Shown in pieces: positions 1-11,491 of a DNA stretch of 64,000 nucleotides. The translations under genes were made by a program, and so were the position numbers. Under the pieces are notes generated by a model. It searched no databases. It worked only from the letters and a program-made list of their open reading frames with translations, and was not told where the DNA came from. The DNA comes from Halomonas halophila (GTDB lineage: Bacteria > Pseudomonadota > Gammaproteobacteria > Pseudomonadales > Halomonadaceae): NCBI RefSeq assembly GCF_030406665.1, contig NZ_CP129121.1:1612001-1676000 (forward strand). Reading direction: 5' to 3'. How positions within the stretch are numbered: the stretch's first letter is position 1; the number at the start of each line of letters is the position of its first letter.

Positions 1-978
1 TCGGTGCTGCCGGTGGTCGAGGAGCTCGACGGCCTGCTGTTCTACCCGGTCCAGTACGAGGGTGAAGAGTCCTCCGAGAACGTCTTCTACACCGGGGCCG
101 CGCCCAACCAGCAGGCGATCCCGGCGGTCGATTACCTGATGAACGACGTCGGCGTGGAGCGCTGGGTGCTGGCCGGCACCGACTATGTCTATCCGCGCAC
201 CACCAACAAGATTCTCGAGGCCTATCTCAAGGATCATGGCGTCGCCGACGACGACATCATGGTCAACTACACCCCCTTCGGGCATTCCGACTGGCAGAAC
301 ATCGTCTCCGACATCAAGGACTTCGGCAGCCAGGGCAAGAAGACCGCGGTGGTCTCGACCATCAACGGCGACGCCAACGTGCCGTTCTACCGTGAGCTCG
401 GCAACCAGGGCATCGATGCCGCGGACATCCCGGTGGTGGCCTTCTCGGTGGGCGAGCAGGAGCTCTCCGGCATCGACACCGCGCCGCTGGTCGGCCACCT
501 GGCGGCCTGGAACTACTTCATGAGCGTCGATACCGACACCAACTACGACTTCATCGACAGCTGGATCGACTACACCGGCGACGAGATGGCGGTCACCAAC
601 GACCCCATGGAGGCCCACTACATCGGCTTCAACATGTGGAGCGAGGCCGTGCGCAAGGCCGGCACCACCGAGGTCGACGCGGTCAAGGACGCCATCATCG
701 GCGTGTCCGTGCCCAACCTGACCGGTGGCTATGCCACCATGATGCCCAATCACCACATCACCAAGCCGGTGCTGATCGGCGAGATCCAGGACAACGGCCA
801 GTTCTCCATCGTCTGGGAGACGCCCTCCACCGTGGCCGGCGATGCCTGGTCCGACTACCTGCCGGGCTCGCGGGACCTGATCAGCGACTGGCGCGCGCCG
901 ATGCGCTGCGGCAACTACAACGTCGTCGAGGGACGCTGCGGCGGCGGTGCCGACACCGAGGTGGCTTCGGCCGAATAA
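1..978 (+). CDS. urtA: urea ABC transporter substrate-binding protein UrtA (5' truncated by window edge)
   Basis: Periplasmic urea-binding component of the UrtABCDE importer. The reading frame is open from base 1, so the signal peptide and roughly the first 90 residues lie outside the window; about 325 residues are present. Seen: the family motifs GLLFYPVQYEG, FYTGAAPNQQAIPAVDYL and MEAHYIGFNMW, and the two-lobe type I periplasmic-binding fold composition. Four permease and ATPase genes of the same system follow directly (urtB, urtC, urtD, urtE), then the urease genes, which fixes urea rather than branched-chain amino acids as the likely ligand. The gene ends 58 bases before urtB, and a strong hairpin lies in that gap. 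Confidence 0.95.
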   Translation, partial: SVLPVVEELDGLLFYPVQYEGEESSENVFYTGAAPNQQAIPAVDYLMNDVGVERWVLAGTDYVYPRTTNKILEAYLKDHGVADDDIMVNYTPFGHSDWQNIVSDIKDFGSQGKKTAVVSTINGDANVPFYRELGNQGIDAADIPVVAFSVGEQELSGIDTAPLVGHLAAWNYFMSVDTDTNYDFIDSWIDYTGDEMAVTNDPMEAHYIGFNMWSEAVRKAGTTEVDAVKDAIIGVSVPNLTGGYATMMPNHHITKPVLIGEIQDNGQFSIVWETPSTVAGDAWSDYLPGSRDLISDWRAPMRCGNYNVVEGRCGGGADTEVASAE

Positions 979-988
979 GCAGCCGCTC

Positions 989-1022
989 CCCGGGCCGCGT
1001 CGCGGCCCGGGCCTTCCTTTCT
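989..1022 (+). terminator. intercistronic hairpin between urtA and urtB
   Basis: A perfect 10-bp stem (989-998 with 1002-1011, loop GTC) followed by a pyrimidine-rich CCTTCCTTTCTC run. It resembles a weak Rho-independent terminator or an mRNA 3'-end stabiliser. Its position after the binding-protein gene suggests it raises UrtA above the membrane components (inference). Confidence 0.55.
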
Positions 1023-1036
1023 CCCACTGACAGGAC

Positions 1037-2644
1037 ATGGTCATGAGGACGATTCGCTCCCTCGTGCAGGGGCTGCTGTGCCTGATCGTCGTCTCGCTCG
1101 CCGCGCCGACCGGCCTGGCCGCGGCCGACGACGGCCGGGCACTGCTCGAGGCCCTCGACACCGATTCCTACGCCGCCAAGGGCGAGGCCGTGACGGCCAT
1201 CGCCGACAGCGGCCATCCGCAGAGCCGCGCCTGGCTCGAGGCGCTGCTCGACGGCAAGCTGCAGCGCCAGCAAGACGCCGGCCGCTTCGTGGTGGTGCTC
1301 GCCAATCGCGGCCGCCACTGGCCGGTGCGCGATGCGATCACCGACGAGGAACTCGGCGAGATGTCGCGTCGCGATCTGGATCGCATCGGCATCAACAATG
1401 CGCTGCGCGGCCAGCTGCAGAACACCCTGGCGCTGCTCGACCTGCGGGCTCCGGCGGTCTCGGCGCGCCGCGAGGCGGCCCGGAACCTGCTGGGCCGGGT
1501 CGAGCCCGCGATGGTCGAGCCGCTGAACGCCCTGATGGAGGGCGAATCCGACGACGAGGTGCGCCGGCTGCTGACCCAGGCCATCGCCATCCAGCGCCTG
1601 GAGCAGGGCGACGTCGAGGCGGTGGAGGCGCTGTCCGGCAGTCTCAATGCCTCCGTGCGCTCGGCGCTCAGCGCCGCCGCTCGCAGCGATGACACGGCGC
1701 TGTCCGAGGCCGCCACCGAGGCCCTGGCCGGCATCGAGCAGAAGCAGAAGCTGAACGACGGCATCCAGACGCTGTATTTCGGCCTGTCGCTCGGCTCGGT
1801 GCTGGTGCTGGCGGCGATCGGCCTGGCCATCACCTTCGGCGTGATGGGCGTGATCAACATGGCCCACGGCGAGCTGATCATGCTCGGCGCCTACACCACC
1901 TGGGGCATGCAGCAGCTGCTGCCGGGCCAGCCGGGACTGGCGCTGCTGCTGTCGATTCCCGCGGGCTTCCTGGTCGCGGCGCTGGCCGGCATCGTCATCG
2001 AGCGCAGTGTCATCCAGTTCCTCAAGGGCCGGCCGCTGGAGACCCTGCTGGCCACCTTCGGCGTCAGTCTGATCCTCCAGCAGCTGGTGCGCACCCTGAT
2101 CTCGCCGCTCAACCGCACGGTGGTCTCGCCGGAGTGGATGAGCGGCTCGCTGATGATCAACGAGGGCCTGTCGCTGACCCTCAACCGCCTGTTCGTGCTG
2201 GGCTTCGCGCTGCTGGTGTTCGCCGGGCTGATGCTGGTGATGCGCCGCACCCGGCTTGGCCTTGAGGTGCGCGCCGTGACCCAGAACCGTGCCATGGCGC
2301 GCTCGATGGGCATCCGCGCGACCCGGGTCGACATCCTGACCTTCGCCCTGGGCTCCGGCGTGGCGGGCCTGGCCGGCGTGGCGCTGTCCCAGCTCACCAA
2401 CGTCGGGCCCAACCTCGGCCAGAACTACATCATCGATTCGTTCATGGTGGTGGTGTTCGGCGGCGTGGGGAACCTGTGGGGCACCCTGGTGGCCGGGCTG
2501 TCGCTTGGTGTCATCAACCAGGTGCTCGAGCCCTGGGCCGGCGCCGTGCTGGCCAAGATCCTGGTGCTCGTGTTCATCATCCTGTTCATTCAGAAACGCC
2601 CCCGCGGACTCTTTCCGCAGAAGGGCCGTGCGGCGGAGGGCTGA
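1037..2644 (+). CDS. urtB: urea ABC transporter permease UrtB
   Basis: Inner-membrane LivH-type permease of the urea importer, 535 residues. Residues 1-30 form a signal peptide (hydrophobic stretch, AAPTGLAAA cleavage region). Residues about 31-240 are a periplasmic helical extension rich in Leu/Ala/Glu, and residues about 245-530 are the membrane domain, starting at FGLSLGSVLVLAAIGLAITF and containing the family motif INMAHGELIMLGAYTTW. The extension is normal for UrtB and separates it from LivH. Two in-frame ATGs (1037 and 1043) compete and no strong ribosome site decides between them. It pairs with UrtC and is energised by UrtD and UrtE. Confidence 0.95.
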   Translation: MVMRTIRSLVQGLLCLIVVSLAAPTGLAAADDGRALLEALDTDSYAAKGEAVTAIADSGHPQSRAWLEALLDGKLQRQQDAGRFVVVLANRGRHWPVRDAITDEELGEMSRRDLDRIGINNALRGQLQNTLALLDLRAPAVSARREAARNLLGRVEPAMVEPLNALMEGESDDEVRRLLTQAIAIQRLEQGDVEAVEALSGSLNASVRSALSAAARSDDTALSEAATEALAGIEQKQKLNDGIQTLYFGLSLGSVLVLAAIGLAITFGVMGVINMAHGELIMLGAYTTWGMQQLLPGQPGLALLLSIPAGFLVAALAGIVIERSVIQFLKGRPLETLLATFGVSLILQQLVRTLISPLNRTVVSPEWMSGSLMINEGLSLTLNRLFVLGFALLVFAGLMLVMRRTRLGLEVRAVTQNRAMARSMGIRATRVDILTFALGSGVAGLAGVALSQLTNVGPNLGQNYIIDSFMVVVFGGVGNLWGTLVAGLSLGVINQVLEPWAGAVLAKILVLVFIILFIQKRPRGLFPQKGRAAEG

Positions 2645-2647
2645 TCC

Positions 2648-3786
2648 ATGCTGGCTTCGAGATCCTGGCTGTCGCGGCCGCTGCGCGAGCGGTCGACGCA
2701 ACTCTTTCTCGGCGTGCTGCTGGCCGCACTGGCGGTCGTCACGCTGCTCAACCTGATCTTGCCGGCGGGGCATCCGATGCACGTCTCGACCTATACCGTG
2801 ACCCTGCTCGGCAAGTACCTGAGCTTCGCGCTGCTGGCGGTGGCGCTGGACCTGGTGTGGGGCTATCTCGGCATCCTGAGTCTCGGCCACGGCGCCTTCT
2901 TCGCCCTGGGCGGGTACGCCATGGGCATGTACCTGATGCGCCAGATCGGCGACCGGGGCGTCTATGGCGACCCGGTGTTGCCGGATTTCATGGTGTTTCT
3001 CGACTGGGACAGCCTGCCCTGGTACTGGCAAGGCTTCGACATGGCGGGGTTCGCCTTTTTGATGGTGCTGCTGGCGCCGGGGCTGCTGGCACTGGTGTTC
3101 GGCTTCCTGGCGTTCCGCTCCCGGGTCACCGGGGTCTATCTGTCGATCATCACCCAGGCCCTGACCTTCGCCCTGATGCTGGCCTTTTTCCGCAACGAGA
3201 TGGGCTTCGGCGGCAACAACGGTCTGACCGACTTCAAGGAGCTGCTCGGCTTCGACCTGCGCAGCGACGCCACGCGACTGGGGCTGTTCCTGGCCTCTGG
3301 GCTGGCGCTGGCGCTGGGTTATGTGCTGTGCCGGGCCATCGTCGCCAGCAAGCTGGGCCGCGTCAGCGTGGCCTGCCGCGACGCCGAGGCGCGCACGCGC
3401 TTTCTCGGCTATCGCGTCGAGCGCGTGCAGCTGTTCGTGTTCGTGGTCTCGGCGATGCTCGCCGGCGTGGCCGGCGCCCTCTACGTGCCCCAGGTCGGCA
3501 TCATCAACCCCGGCGAGTTCTCGCCCATCTTCTCCATCGAGGTGGTGCTGTGGGTGGCGCTCGGCGGCCGCGGTACCCTCTACGGCGCGGTGATCGGGGC
3601 GCTTCTGGTCAACTACGCCAAGACGGTGTTCACCGGGGTGATGCCGGAGGCCTGGCTGTTCGCTCTCGGCGGGCTCTTCGTGGTGGTCACGGTGCTGCTG
3701 CCGAAGGGCATGGCCGGCCTGCTGGCGTCGCTGCGCCGCCGCCGTGACGACGTCGCCTCCGAGACACCCACGCAAGGAGCGAGCTC

Positions 3787-3790
<4 letters not shown>
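2648..3790 (+). CDS. urtC: urea ABC transporter permease UrtC
   Basis: LivM-type inner-membrane permease, 380 residues, the heterodimer partner of UrtB. Seen: many hydrophobic segments and the family motif DLVWGYLGILSLGHGAFFALGGY near residue 75, plus a conserved C-terminal block around NPGEFSPIFSIEVVLWVALGGRG. It starts 3 bases after urtB ends and its stop overlaps the urtD start as ATGA, so it is translationally coupled within the urt operon. Confidence 0.95.
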
Positions 3791-4628
<838 letters not shown>

Positions 4629-4635
<7 letters not shown>

Positions 4636-5327
4636 GCATTCGCGCACTCGATCAGTACTACGGCGAGAGCCATACCCTGTGGGGCGTCGACCTCGAGATT
4701 CCGGCCGGGCAGTGCACTTGCGTGATGGGCCGCAACGGGGTGGGCAAGACCACCCTGATGAAGGCGGTGATGGGCGAGGTCGCGGTGGCCTCGGGCAGCC
4801 TGCGCTACGGCGACGACGTGGAGTTGACCAAGAAACGCGTGGAGGATCGCCCGCGGCTCGGCATCGGCTACGTGCCCCAGGGGCGCCAGATCTTCCCGCT
4901 GCTGACCGTGGAGGAGAACCTGCGCACCGGCCTGGCGGCCCGCGGCGACGGGGCGAAGCGCATTCCCGAGCGCATCTACGAGCTGTTCCCCGTGCTCGCC
5001 GAGATGCGCCACCGGCGCGGCGGCGATCTCTCCGGCGGCCAGCAGCAGCAGCTGGCCATCGGCCGTGCCCTGGTGCTGGAGCCGAGGCTGCTGATCCTCG
5101 ACGAGCCGGGGGAGGGCATCCAGCCCAATATCGTTGCCCAGATCGGCGAGGTGATCCGCCGGCTGATCCGCGAGGACGGCCTGACCGTGCTGCTGGTCGA
5201 GCAGAAGCTGCCCTTCGCCCGCAGGTATGCCGACCGCTTCGCGATCATGGATCGCGGGCGGCCGGTGGCCGAGGGGGCGATCGATGAGCTCGACGACGAA
5301 CTGATCAGGACCCACCTGACGGTCTGA
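4629..5327 (+). CDS. urtE: urea ABC transporter ATP-binding protein UrtE
   Basis: Second, LivF-type ATPase of the urea importer, 232 residues. Walker A GRNGVGKT at residues 34-41, signature LSGGQQQQLAIGRAL, Walker B LLILDEP. The ATG at 4629 was chosen because it gives the family's normal N-terminus (MLSIRALDQYYGES) and overlaps the urtD stop by 7 bases; the open frame continues upstream only because of GC bias. It closes the urt operon, and a hairpin terminator begins 22 bases downstream. Confidence 0.95.
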
Positions 5328-5348
5328 CGCCTGTCGTCCGATGACTTG

Positions 5349-5386
5349 CGCCCGCCCGGCCCGGCCGAGGCGGGCGTCTTGCTTTA
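5349..5386 (+). terminator. terminator after urtE
   Basis: Perfect 8-bp stem CGCCCGCC (5349-5356) with GGCGGGCG (5369-5376), 12-base loop, followed by TCTTGCTTTAT. The U-run is imperfect but the position at the end of urtABCDE fits a Rho-independent terminator. Confidence 0.6.
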
Positions 5387-5535
5387 TATCAGTGCAAGCG
5401 AAACTCTCTTGCTCGATAGCGGTGCGCGATCAGGGCCTGAAACGACTCGCCATGGTGCATAGAGTGGCTGTATGCCGTTTTGTATCCAAAATAAGGCATT
5501 GATTATAAATGATTTATTGGTTAATTCACCAGTTT

Positions 5536-5549
5536 GGTACGTCACTTGC
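5536..5549 (+). promoter_or_regulatory. sigma-54 promoter upstream of ureD
   Basis: TTTGGTACGTCACTTGCT gives the invariant GG (5536-5537) and GC (5548-5549) separated by exactly 10 bases, as in the RpoN consensus TGGCACG-N4-TTGCW. It lies 42 bases before the ureD start in an AT-rich stretch (about 5475-5535) unlike its surroundings. A GGTGCA half-site (5454-5459), about 105 bases upstream of the predicted start point, could be half of an NtrC box, but the other half is poor. Inference: nitrogen control of the urease operon. Confidence 0.75.
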
Positions 5550-5590
5550 TGCAGGTCTGCCATCAGCCACCTGACCGACAGGACCCGTCG

Positions 5591-6496
5591 ATGACCGCCA
5601 TTCCGCGTGCCCTACCGTCGCCCGCCGAGTCGGGCCACCGCTTCGACGGCGAGCGACGCTGGGCGGCGTCGCTGTCGCTGGCCTTCGATGCCCGCGACGA
5701 TGGCCATACCCGCATGCTCAAGGCCCGCCATCAGGGCCCGTTGCGCGTGCAGCGCCCCTTCTATCCGGAGGCCCCCGACGAAGCGGGTCGGCCAGGCGCC
5801 TGCCACGTCTATCTGCTGCATCCGCCCGGCGGACTGGTCAGCGGCGACGAGCTCGCCATCGAGGCCCGGCTCGCGCCCGGGGCCCAGGCGCTGCTCACCA
5901 CGCCGGCGGCCAACAAGCTCTACCGTGCCGACAGCCAGGGCGTGCGCTGGCATCAGCACACCCGGCTCGCCGTGGCCGAGGACGCGCTGCTGGAGTGGCT
6001 GCCCCAGGAGACCATTGCCTTCGACGGCTCGAAGGGCAGCCAGGTCACCGACATCGAGCTGGCCGGCGGGGCGCGCTGCCTGGGCTGGGAGGTGCTGGCC
6101 CTGGGCCGGCCGGCAAGCCGGCTGCCCTATGTCTCCGGCGTCATCGAGCAGCGTTTTCGCCTGACCCGCGAGGGGCGCCCGCTATGGTGCGAACGCCAGG
6201 TGCTGGATCCGACCCATCGTCGCTTCCGCGGCGCCTGGGGGCAGGGGGGCGCCAGGGTACAGGCGACGCTGTGGGCGGTGGGGCTCGATGACGAGGCGGA
6301 CGTGATCGCCGAGCTGCGCGAGGCGCTGCCGGCGAGTCGGGAATGGGCGGTGACGGTGCGCCAGGGCGTGCTGCTGCTGCGCTACCTGGGCAATGAACGC
6401 AACGTCGCCTGGGCGCTTTGCCAGCGGGCCTGGGAAGTGCTGCGCCCGCGGCTGGCGGGGCGGCCGGCCAGCGTGCCGCGCATCTGGCTGACCTGA
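5591..6496 (+). CDS. ureD: urease accessory protein UreD
   Basis: Urease maturation chaperone that binds apo-urease and, with UreF and UreG, delivers nickel and CO2 to the active-site lysine. 301 residues, cytoplasmic. Seen: typical UreD blocks [41 protein letters not shown] and [14 protein letters not shown]. The ATG at 5591 was preferred over 5534 because ACAGGA lies about 8 bases upstream and because 5534 falls inside the sigma-54 promoter. It is the first gene of the urease operon. Confidence 0.95.
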   Translation: MTAIPRALPSPAESGHRFDGERRWAASLSLAFDARDDGHTRMLKARHQGPLRVQRPFYPEAPDEAGRPGACHVYLLHPPGGLVSGDELAIEARLAPGAQALLTTPAANKLYRADSQGVRWHQHTRLAVAEDALLEWLPQETIAFDGSKGSQVTDIELAGGARCLGWEVLALGRPASRLPYVSGVIEQRFRLTREGRPLWCERQVLDPTHRRFRGAWGQGGARVQATLWAVGLDDEADVIAELREALPASREWAVTVRQGVLLLRYLGNERNVAWALCQRAWEVLRPRLAGRPASVPRIWLT

Positions 6497-6502
6497 CGAG
6501 GA

Positions 6503-6575
6503 GCGGGAAGCTCGAAGCGGGAAGCTTGAAGTCTCCGGCCTTCAGATATCGGGGTTCTTCCGGCTTCACGCTTCC
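6503..6575. repeat. tandem and inverted repeat between ureD and ureA
   Basis: A 14-base unit occurs twice in tandem (6503-6516 and 6517-6530, one mismatch). Its second copy, GGAAGCTTGAAG (6520-6531), pairs with CTTCACGCTTCC (6564-6575) with one mismatch. The result is a long stem-loop inside the urease operon, of the kind formed by dispersed intergenic repeats. Confidence 0.6.
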
Positions 6576-6656
6576 AGGCGCGGAGCGCCGCTCTTCCAGC
6601 TGGCAGGCGAGAGTCCGAACACTGAAGGTAAACGACATGCTTTGGGAGCTATCTCG

Positions 6657-6959
6657 ATGGAACTGACCCCGAGAGACAAGGACAAGCTGCTGCTGTTCAC
6701 CGCCGGCCTGCTGGCCGAGCGGCGCCGCGACCGTGGCCTGAAGCTGAACTATCCAGAGGCCGTGGCGCTGATCAGCTGCGAGATCATGGAAGGCGCCCGC
6801 GATGGCAAGAGCGTCGCCGAGCTGATGGGCGCGGGCCGCGAGATCCTCGGACGCGACGACGTCATGGAGGGCGTGGCCGAGATGGTCGACGAGGTGCAGG
6901 TGGAGGCCACGTTCCCCGACGGGACCAAGCTGGTCACCATCCATCACCCCATCGTCTAA
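6657..6959 (+). CDS. ureA: urease subunit gamma UreA
   Basis: Smallest structural subunit of urease, 100 residues, the normal length. Seen: N-terminus [14 protein letters not shown], then [21 protein letters not shown] and a C-terminus [14 protein letters not shown], all diagnostic. The ATG at 6657 is preceded by GGGAGCT at 6644-6650; a TTG at 6642 in the same frame is not needed. Followed by ureB after 65 bases. Confidence 0.97.
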   Translation: MELTPRDKDKLLLFTAGLLAERRRDRGLKLNYPEAVALISCEIMEGARDGKSVAELMGAGREILGRDDVMEGVAEMVDEVQVEATFPDGTKLVTIHHPIV

Positions 6960-7024
6960 AACTGGCTGTACTCGATCAGTTTTTCGTCAATGGGATAACC
7001 GCCAATAACGAAGAGGGAGCATCG

Positions 7025-7449
7025 ATGATTCCCGGTGAATATCGGCTTCAGGACGGCGAGATCGCGCTCTGCGAGGGGCGTGAACGGATCACCCTCGAGG
7101 TGGCCAATATCGGCGACCGCCCGGTGCAGATCGGTTCCCACTATCACTTCGCCGAGGCCAACCCGGCGCTGGTCTTCGATCGGGACCTGGCGCGCGGGCG
7201 TCGCCTCGACGTGGCCGCGGGCACGGCGATCCGCTTCGAGCCCGGCCAGTCCCGGGAGGTGACGCTGATCCCGTTCGTCGGCCATCGGCGCATCTATGGC
7301 TTCCGTGGCGACGTCATGGGTGAGCTTTCTATCGCTCCCGAAGCCGAGCGTAATGCCTCTCCCGCGCCTGACGACGCGCGTACCCGATCTACCGCGCCCG
7401 AGGCTGCGCGTCCTTCGTCATCCGGCGATGCCGATCAAGGAGAGTCGTC

Positions 7450-7453
<4 letters not shown>
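7025..7453 (+). CDS. ureB: urease subunit beta UreB
   Basis: Beta structural subunit of urease, 142 residues. Residues 1 to about 104 are the conserved beta fold ([49 protein letters not shown]). The remaining 37 or so residues are a Pro/Ser/Ala-rich, charged low-complexity tail not found in the usual 100-106-residue subunit. The gene overlaps ureC as ATGA (7450-7453). Confidence 0.97.
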
Positions 7454-9183
<1,730 letters not shown>

Positions 9184-9193
9184 GGAAGTGACG

Positions 9194-9709
9194 ATGCTGA
9201 CATTGACCGAACGCCTGGGGCCGATCGAGGAGAGCGCCGCCGTCGATACCCTGACCCTCGACTACGCGACCCGCACGCGCGGGCGCTTCAAGGCCAGCTC
9301 CGACGGTGGCCGCGAGGTCGGGATATTCCTCGACCGCGGGCCGGTGCTGCGCCACGGCGACGGGCTGACCGGCGAGGATGGACAGACGATCCGCGTCCAG
9401 GCCGCCGTGGAGCCGGTGGTTACCGCGCGCCTCGAGTCGGGCCTGCCGCTGGCGCGGCTGAGCTATCACCTGGGTAACCGCCACGTGCAGCTCGCCATCG
9501 GCGCCGATGTCGATGCGGGGTCTACCGGTCTGGGCTGGGTCCGCTTCCCGCCGGATCACGTGCTGGAGGAGCTGGCCGAGCGCCTGGGCGCGCGGCTCGA
9601 GCACCACGAAGCGCCCTTCGATCCCGAGCCAGGCGCCTATGCACGCGCCGGGGAGGGGGGGCATCACCATCACCACGGCCACCATCACGGTCATGACCAT
9701 GCCCACTGA
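9194..9709 (+). CDS. ureE: urease accessory protein UreE
   Basis: Nickel-binding metallochaperone that supplies the UreDFG complex. 171 residues: N-terminal peptide-binding domain, central metal-binding domain (RLSYHLGNRHVQL), and a C-terminal tail ending HHHHHGHHHGHDHAH, a high-capacity nickel store. The ATG at 9194 is preferred to the GTG at 9188 because AAGGA sits 7 bases upstream. Its end overlaps ureF. Confidence 0.95.
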   Translation: MLTLTERLGPIEESAAVDTLTLDYATRTRGRFKASSDGGREVGIFLDRGPVLRHGDGLTGEDGQTIRVQAAVEPVVTARLESGLPLARLSYHLGNRHVQLAIGADVDAGSTGLGWVRFPPDHVLEELAERLGARLEHHEAPFDPEPGAYARAGEGGHHHHHGHHHGHDHAH

Positions 9710-10382
9710 GTCGAGCGACGACCTGGCGCTGCTGGGGCTGATGCAGCTGGTCAGCCCGGCGTTGCCGATCGGCGCCTTCGCCTGGTCCCAGGGCCTGGAA
9801 AGCGCCTTCGAGCTCGACTGGGTGTGCGGCGAGGACGATCTCGGCGAGTGGCTGGAAGGCGTGCTCGACGACGGCTTGGCACGCTGCGAGCTGCCGGCCC
9901 TGGCGCGTTTCATGGCGGCCTGGGCCGAGGACGACGTCGAGGCGCTCGAGCACTGGAACGGCTGGCTCGCCGCCACCCGCGAGACCGCCGAGCTCGCCGC
10001 CGAGGAGGCACGCCTCGGCAGCGCCTTGACGCGGCTGGTGACGAGCCTCGGGCTGACGCCGGACGAGCCCTACCGGCTAGAGGGCATGGGCTATGTCGGC
10101 GTCTTCGCCTGGCTGGCGCTGGCCCGGGGCGTGACGCCGCGCCAGGCGCTGCTCGGCTTCGCCTGGGCCTGGCTCGAGAACCAGCTCGCCGTGGCCTGCA
10201 AGGCGCTGCCGCTCGGCCACACCGCCGCCCAGCGGCTGATCGAGCGCCTGCGCCCGGCGCTGGTGGCGGCGACGGACGCGGCCCTCGAATGCGACGACGA
10301 CGCACTCGGGCCGATGCTGCCCGGCCTGGCGCTGGCCAGCGCCCAGCACGAGACCCAGTACTCGCGGCTTTTTCGCAGCTAG
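9693..10382 (+). CDS. ureF: urease accessory protein UreF
   Basis: All-helical urease maturation factor that bridges UreD and UreG. About 229 residues. Seen: LLGLMQLVSPALPIGAFAWSQGLE near the N-terminus, a family hallmark, and a C-terminal HETQYSRLFRS. Start is at 9693 or 9699, both inside the His-tail codons of ureE (overlap 17 or 11 bases). The gene is followed by a 226-base palindromic gap before ureG, unusual inside this otherwise tight operon. Confidence 0.93.
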   Translation: MTMPTESSDDLALLGLMQLVSPALPIGAFAWSQGLESAFELDWVCGEDDLGEWLEGVLDDGLARCELPALARFMAAWAEDDVEALEHWNGWLAATRETAELAAEEARLGSALTRLVTSLGLTPDEPYRLEGMGYVGVFAWLALARGVTPRQALLGFAWAWLENQLAVACKALPLGHTAAQRLIERLRPALVAATDAALECDDDALGPMLPGLALASAQHETQYSRLFRS

Positions 10383-10573
10383 CTGGCGACCGCTGGTGAA
10401 CCACCTTGCGTGGCCGCTGGCGCGAGGGCCGAGACAACGCGGTCGGCCTTCAGGGAAGAAGGCCGAGGAAAGCAAGGCATAGGGATGTGCCGTCTTTCCG
10501 ACCGCGAGAGGCCGGCCAGAGTGCCAGGGTTTCGGCCGCGCGGCGTGGTGAATCCAGCGCGTCGCCGGCACTG
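10383..10573. repeat. long imperfect inverted repeat between ureF and ureG
   Basis: The left part (from CTGGCGACCGCTGG at 10383 to CGCGGTCGG at 10438-10446) resembles the reverse complement of the right part (CCGACCGCG at 10499-10507 to CGTCGCCGGCACTG ending 10573). A central 8-bp hairpin TCGGCCTT/AAGGCCGA spans 10443-10466. No open frame with coding character is present. It looks like a degraded palindromic element inserted in the urease operon (inference). Confidence 0.5.
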
Positions 10574-10608
10574 AAAACCGATTCAGTAATAGTAAGAGGA
10601 GAGACAAT

Positions 10609-11244
<636 letters not shown>

Positions 11245-11270
11245 TCGTCACCAATGCCATGTTCGTCGGG

Positions 11271-11435
11271 GACAAGACAAAGCGAGGGTCCTACGCCAAG
11301 GGTGAGGAGCATAGCTCCGAACGGGCCGGCCATGGATGGCCGGCACAGGCCCTGCAAGCGGCGCAGGATGCGAAAGCGCCGCAGGGCGTCGGTAGCACCC
11401 AGGGAAGGGTTTACAGCGCCCTCGCTGGTCTTGGC
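11271..11435. repeat. palindromic intergenic element, copy A
   Basis: Outer arms GACAAGAC..AGCGAGGG (11271-11288) and CCCTCGCTGGTCTTGGC (11419-11435) are near reverse complements. The interior holds GGTCCTACGCCAAGG, a perfect 9-bp palindrome GCCGGCCAT/ATGGCCGGC (11325-11342), GGCGTCGGTAGC and TTTACAGCGCC. The blocks GGTCCTACGCCAAGG, GGCGTCGGTAGC and ACAGCGCC recur in the same order at 45650-45760, so this is a dispersed repeat family. Confidence 0.7.
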
Positions 11436-11491
11436 GCCGGACGAGCGTCATTTCTGCAAGCCACTCTGATTATCACGGCAAGGAGATCGCC

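Noticed and set aside
881..3775. 964-residue open frame on the minus strand opposite urtB and urtC
   Set aside because: Composition is dominated by His/Gln/Arg/Ala, a typical artefact of the antisense of high-GC coding DNA; urtB and urtC on the plus strand match known families.
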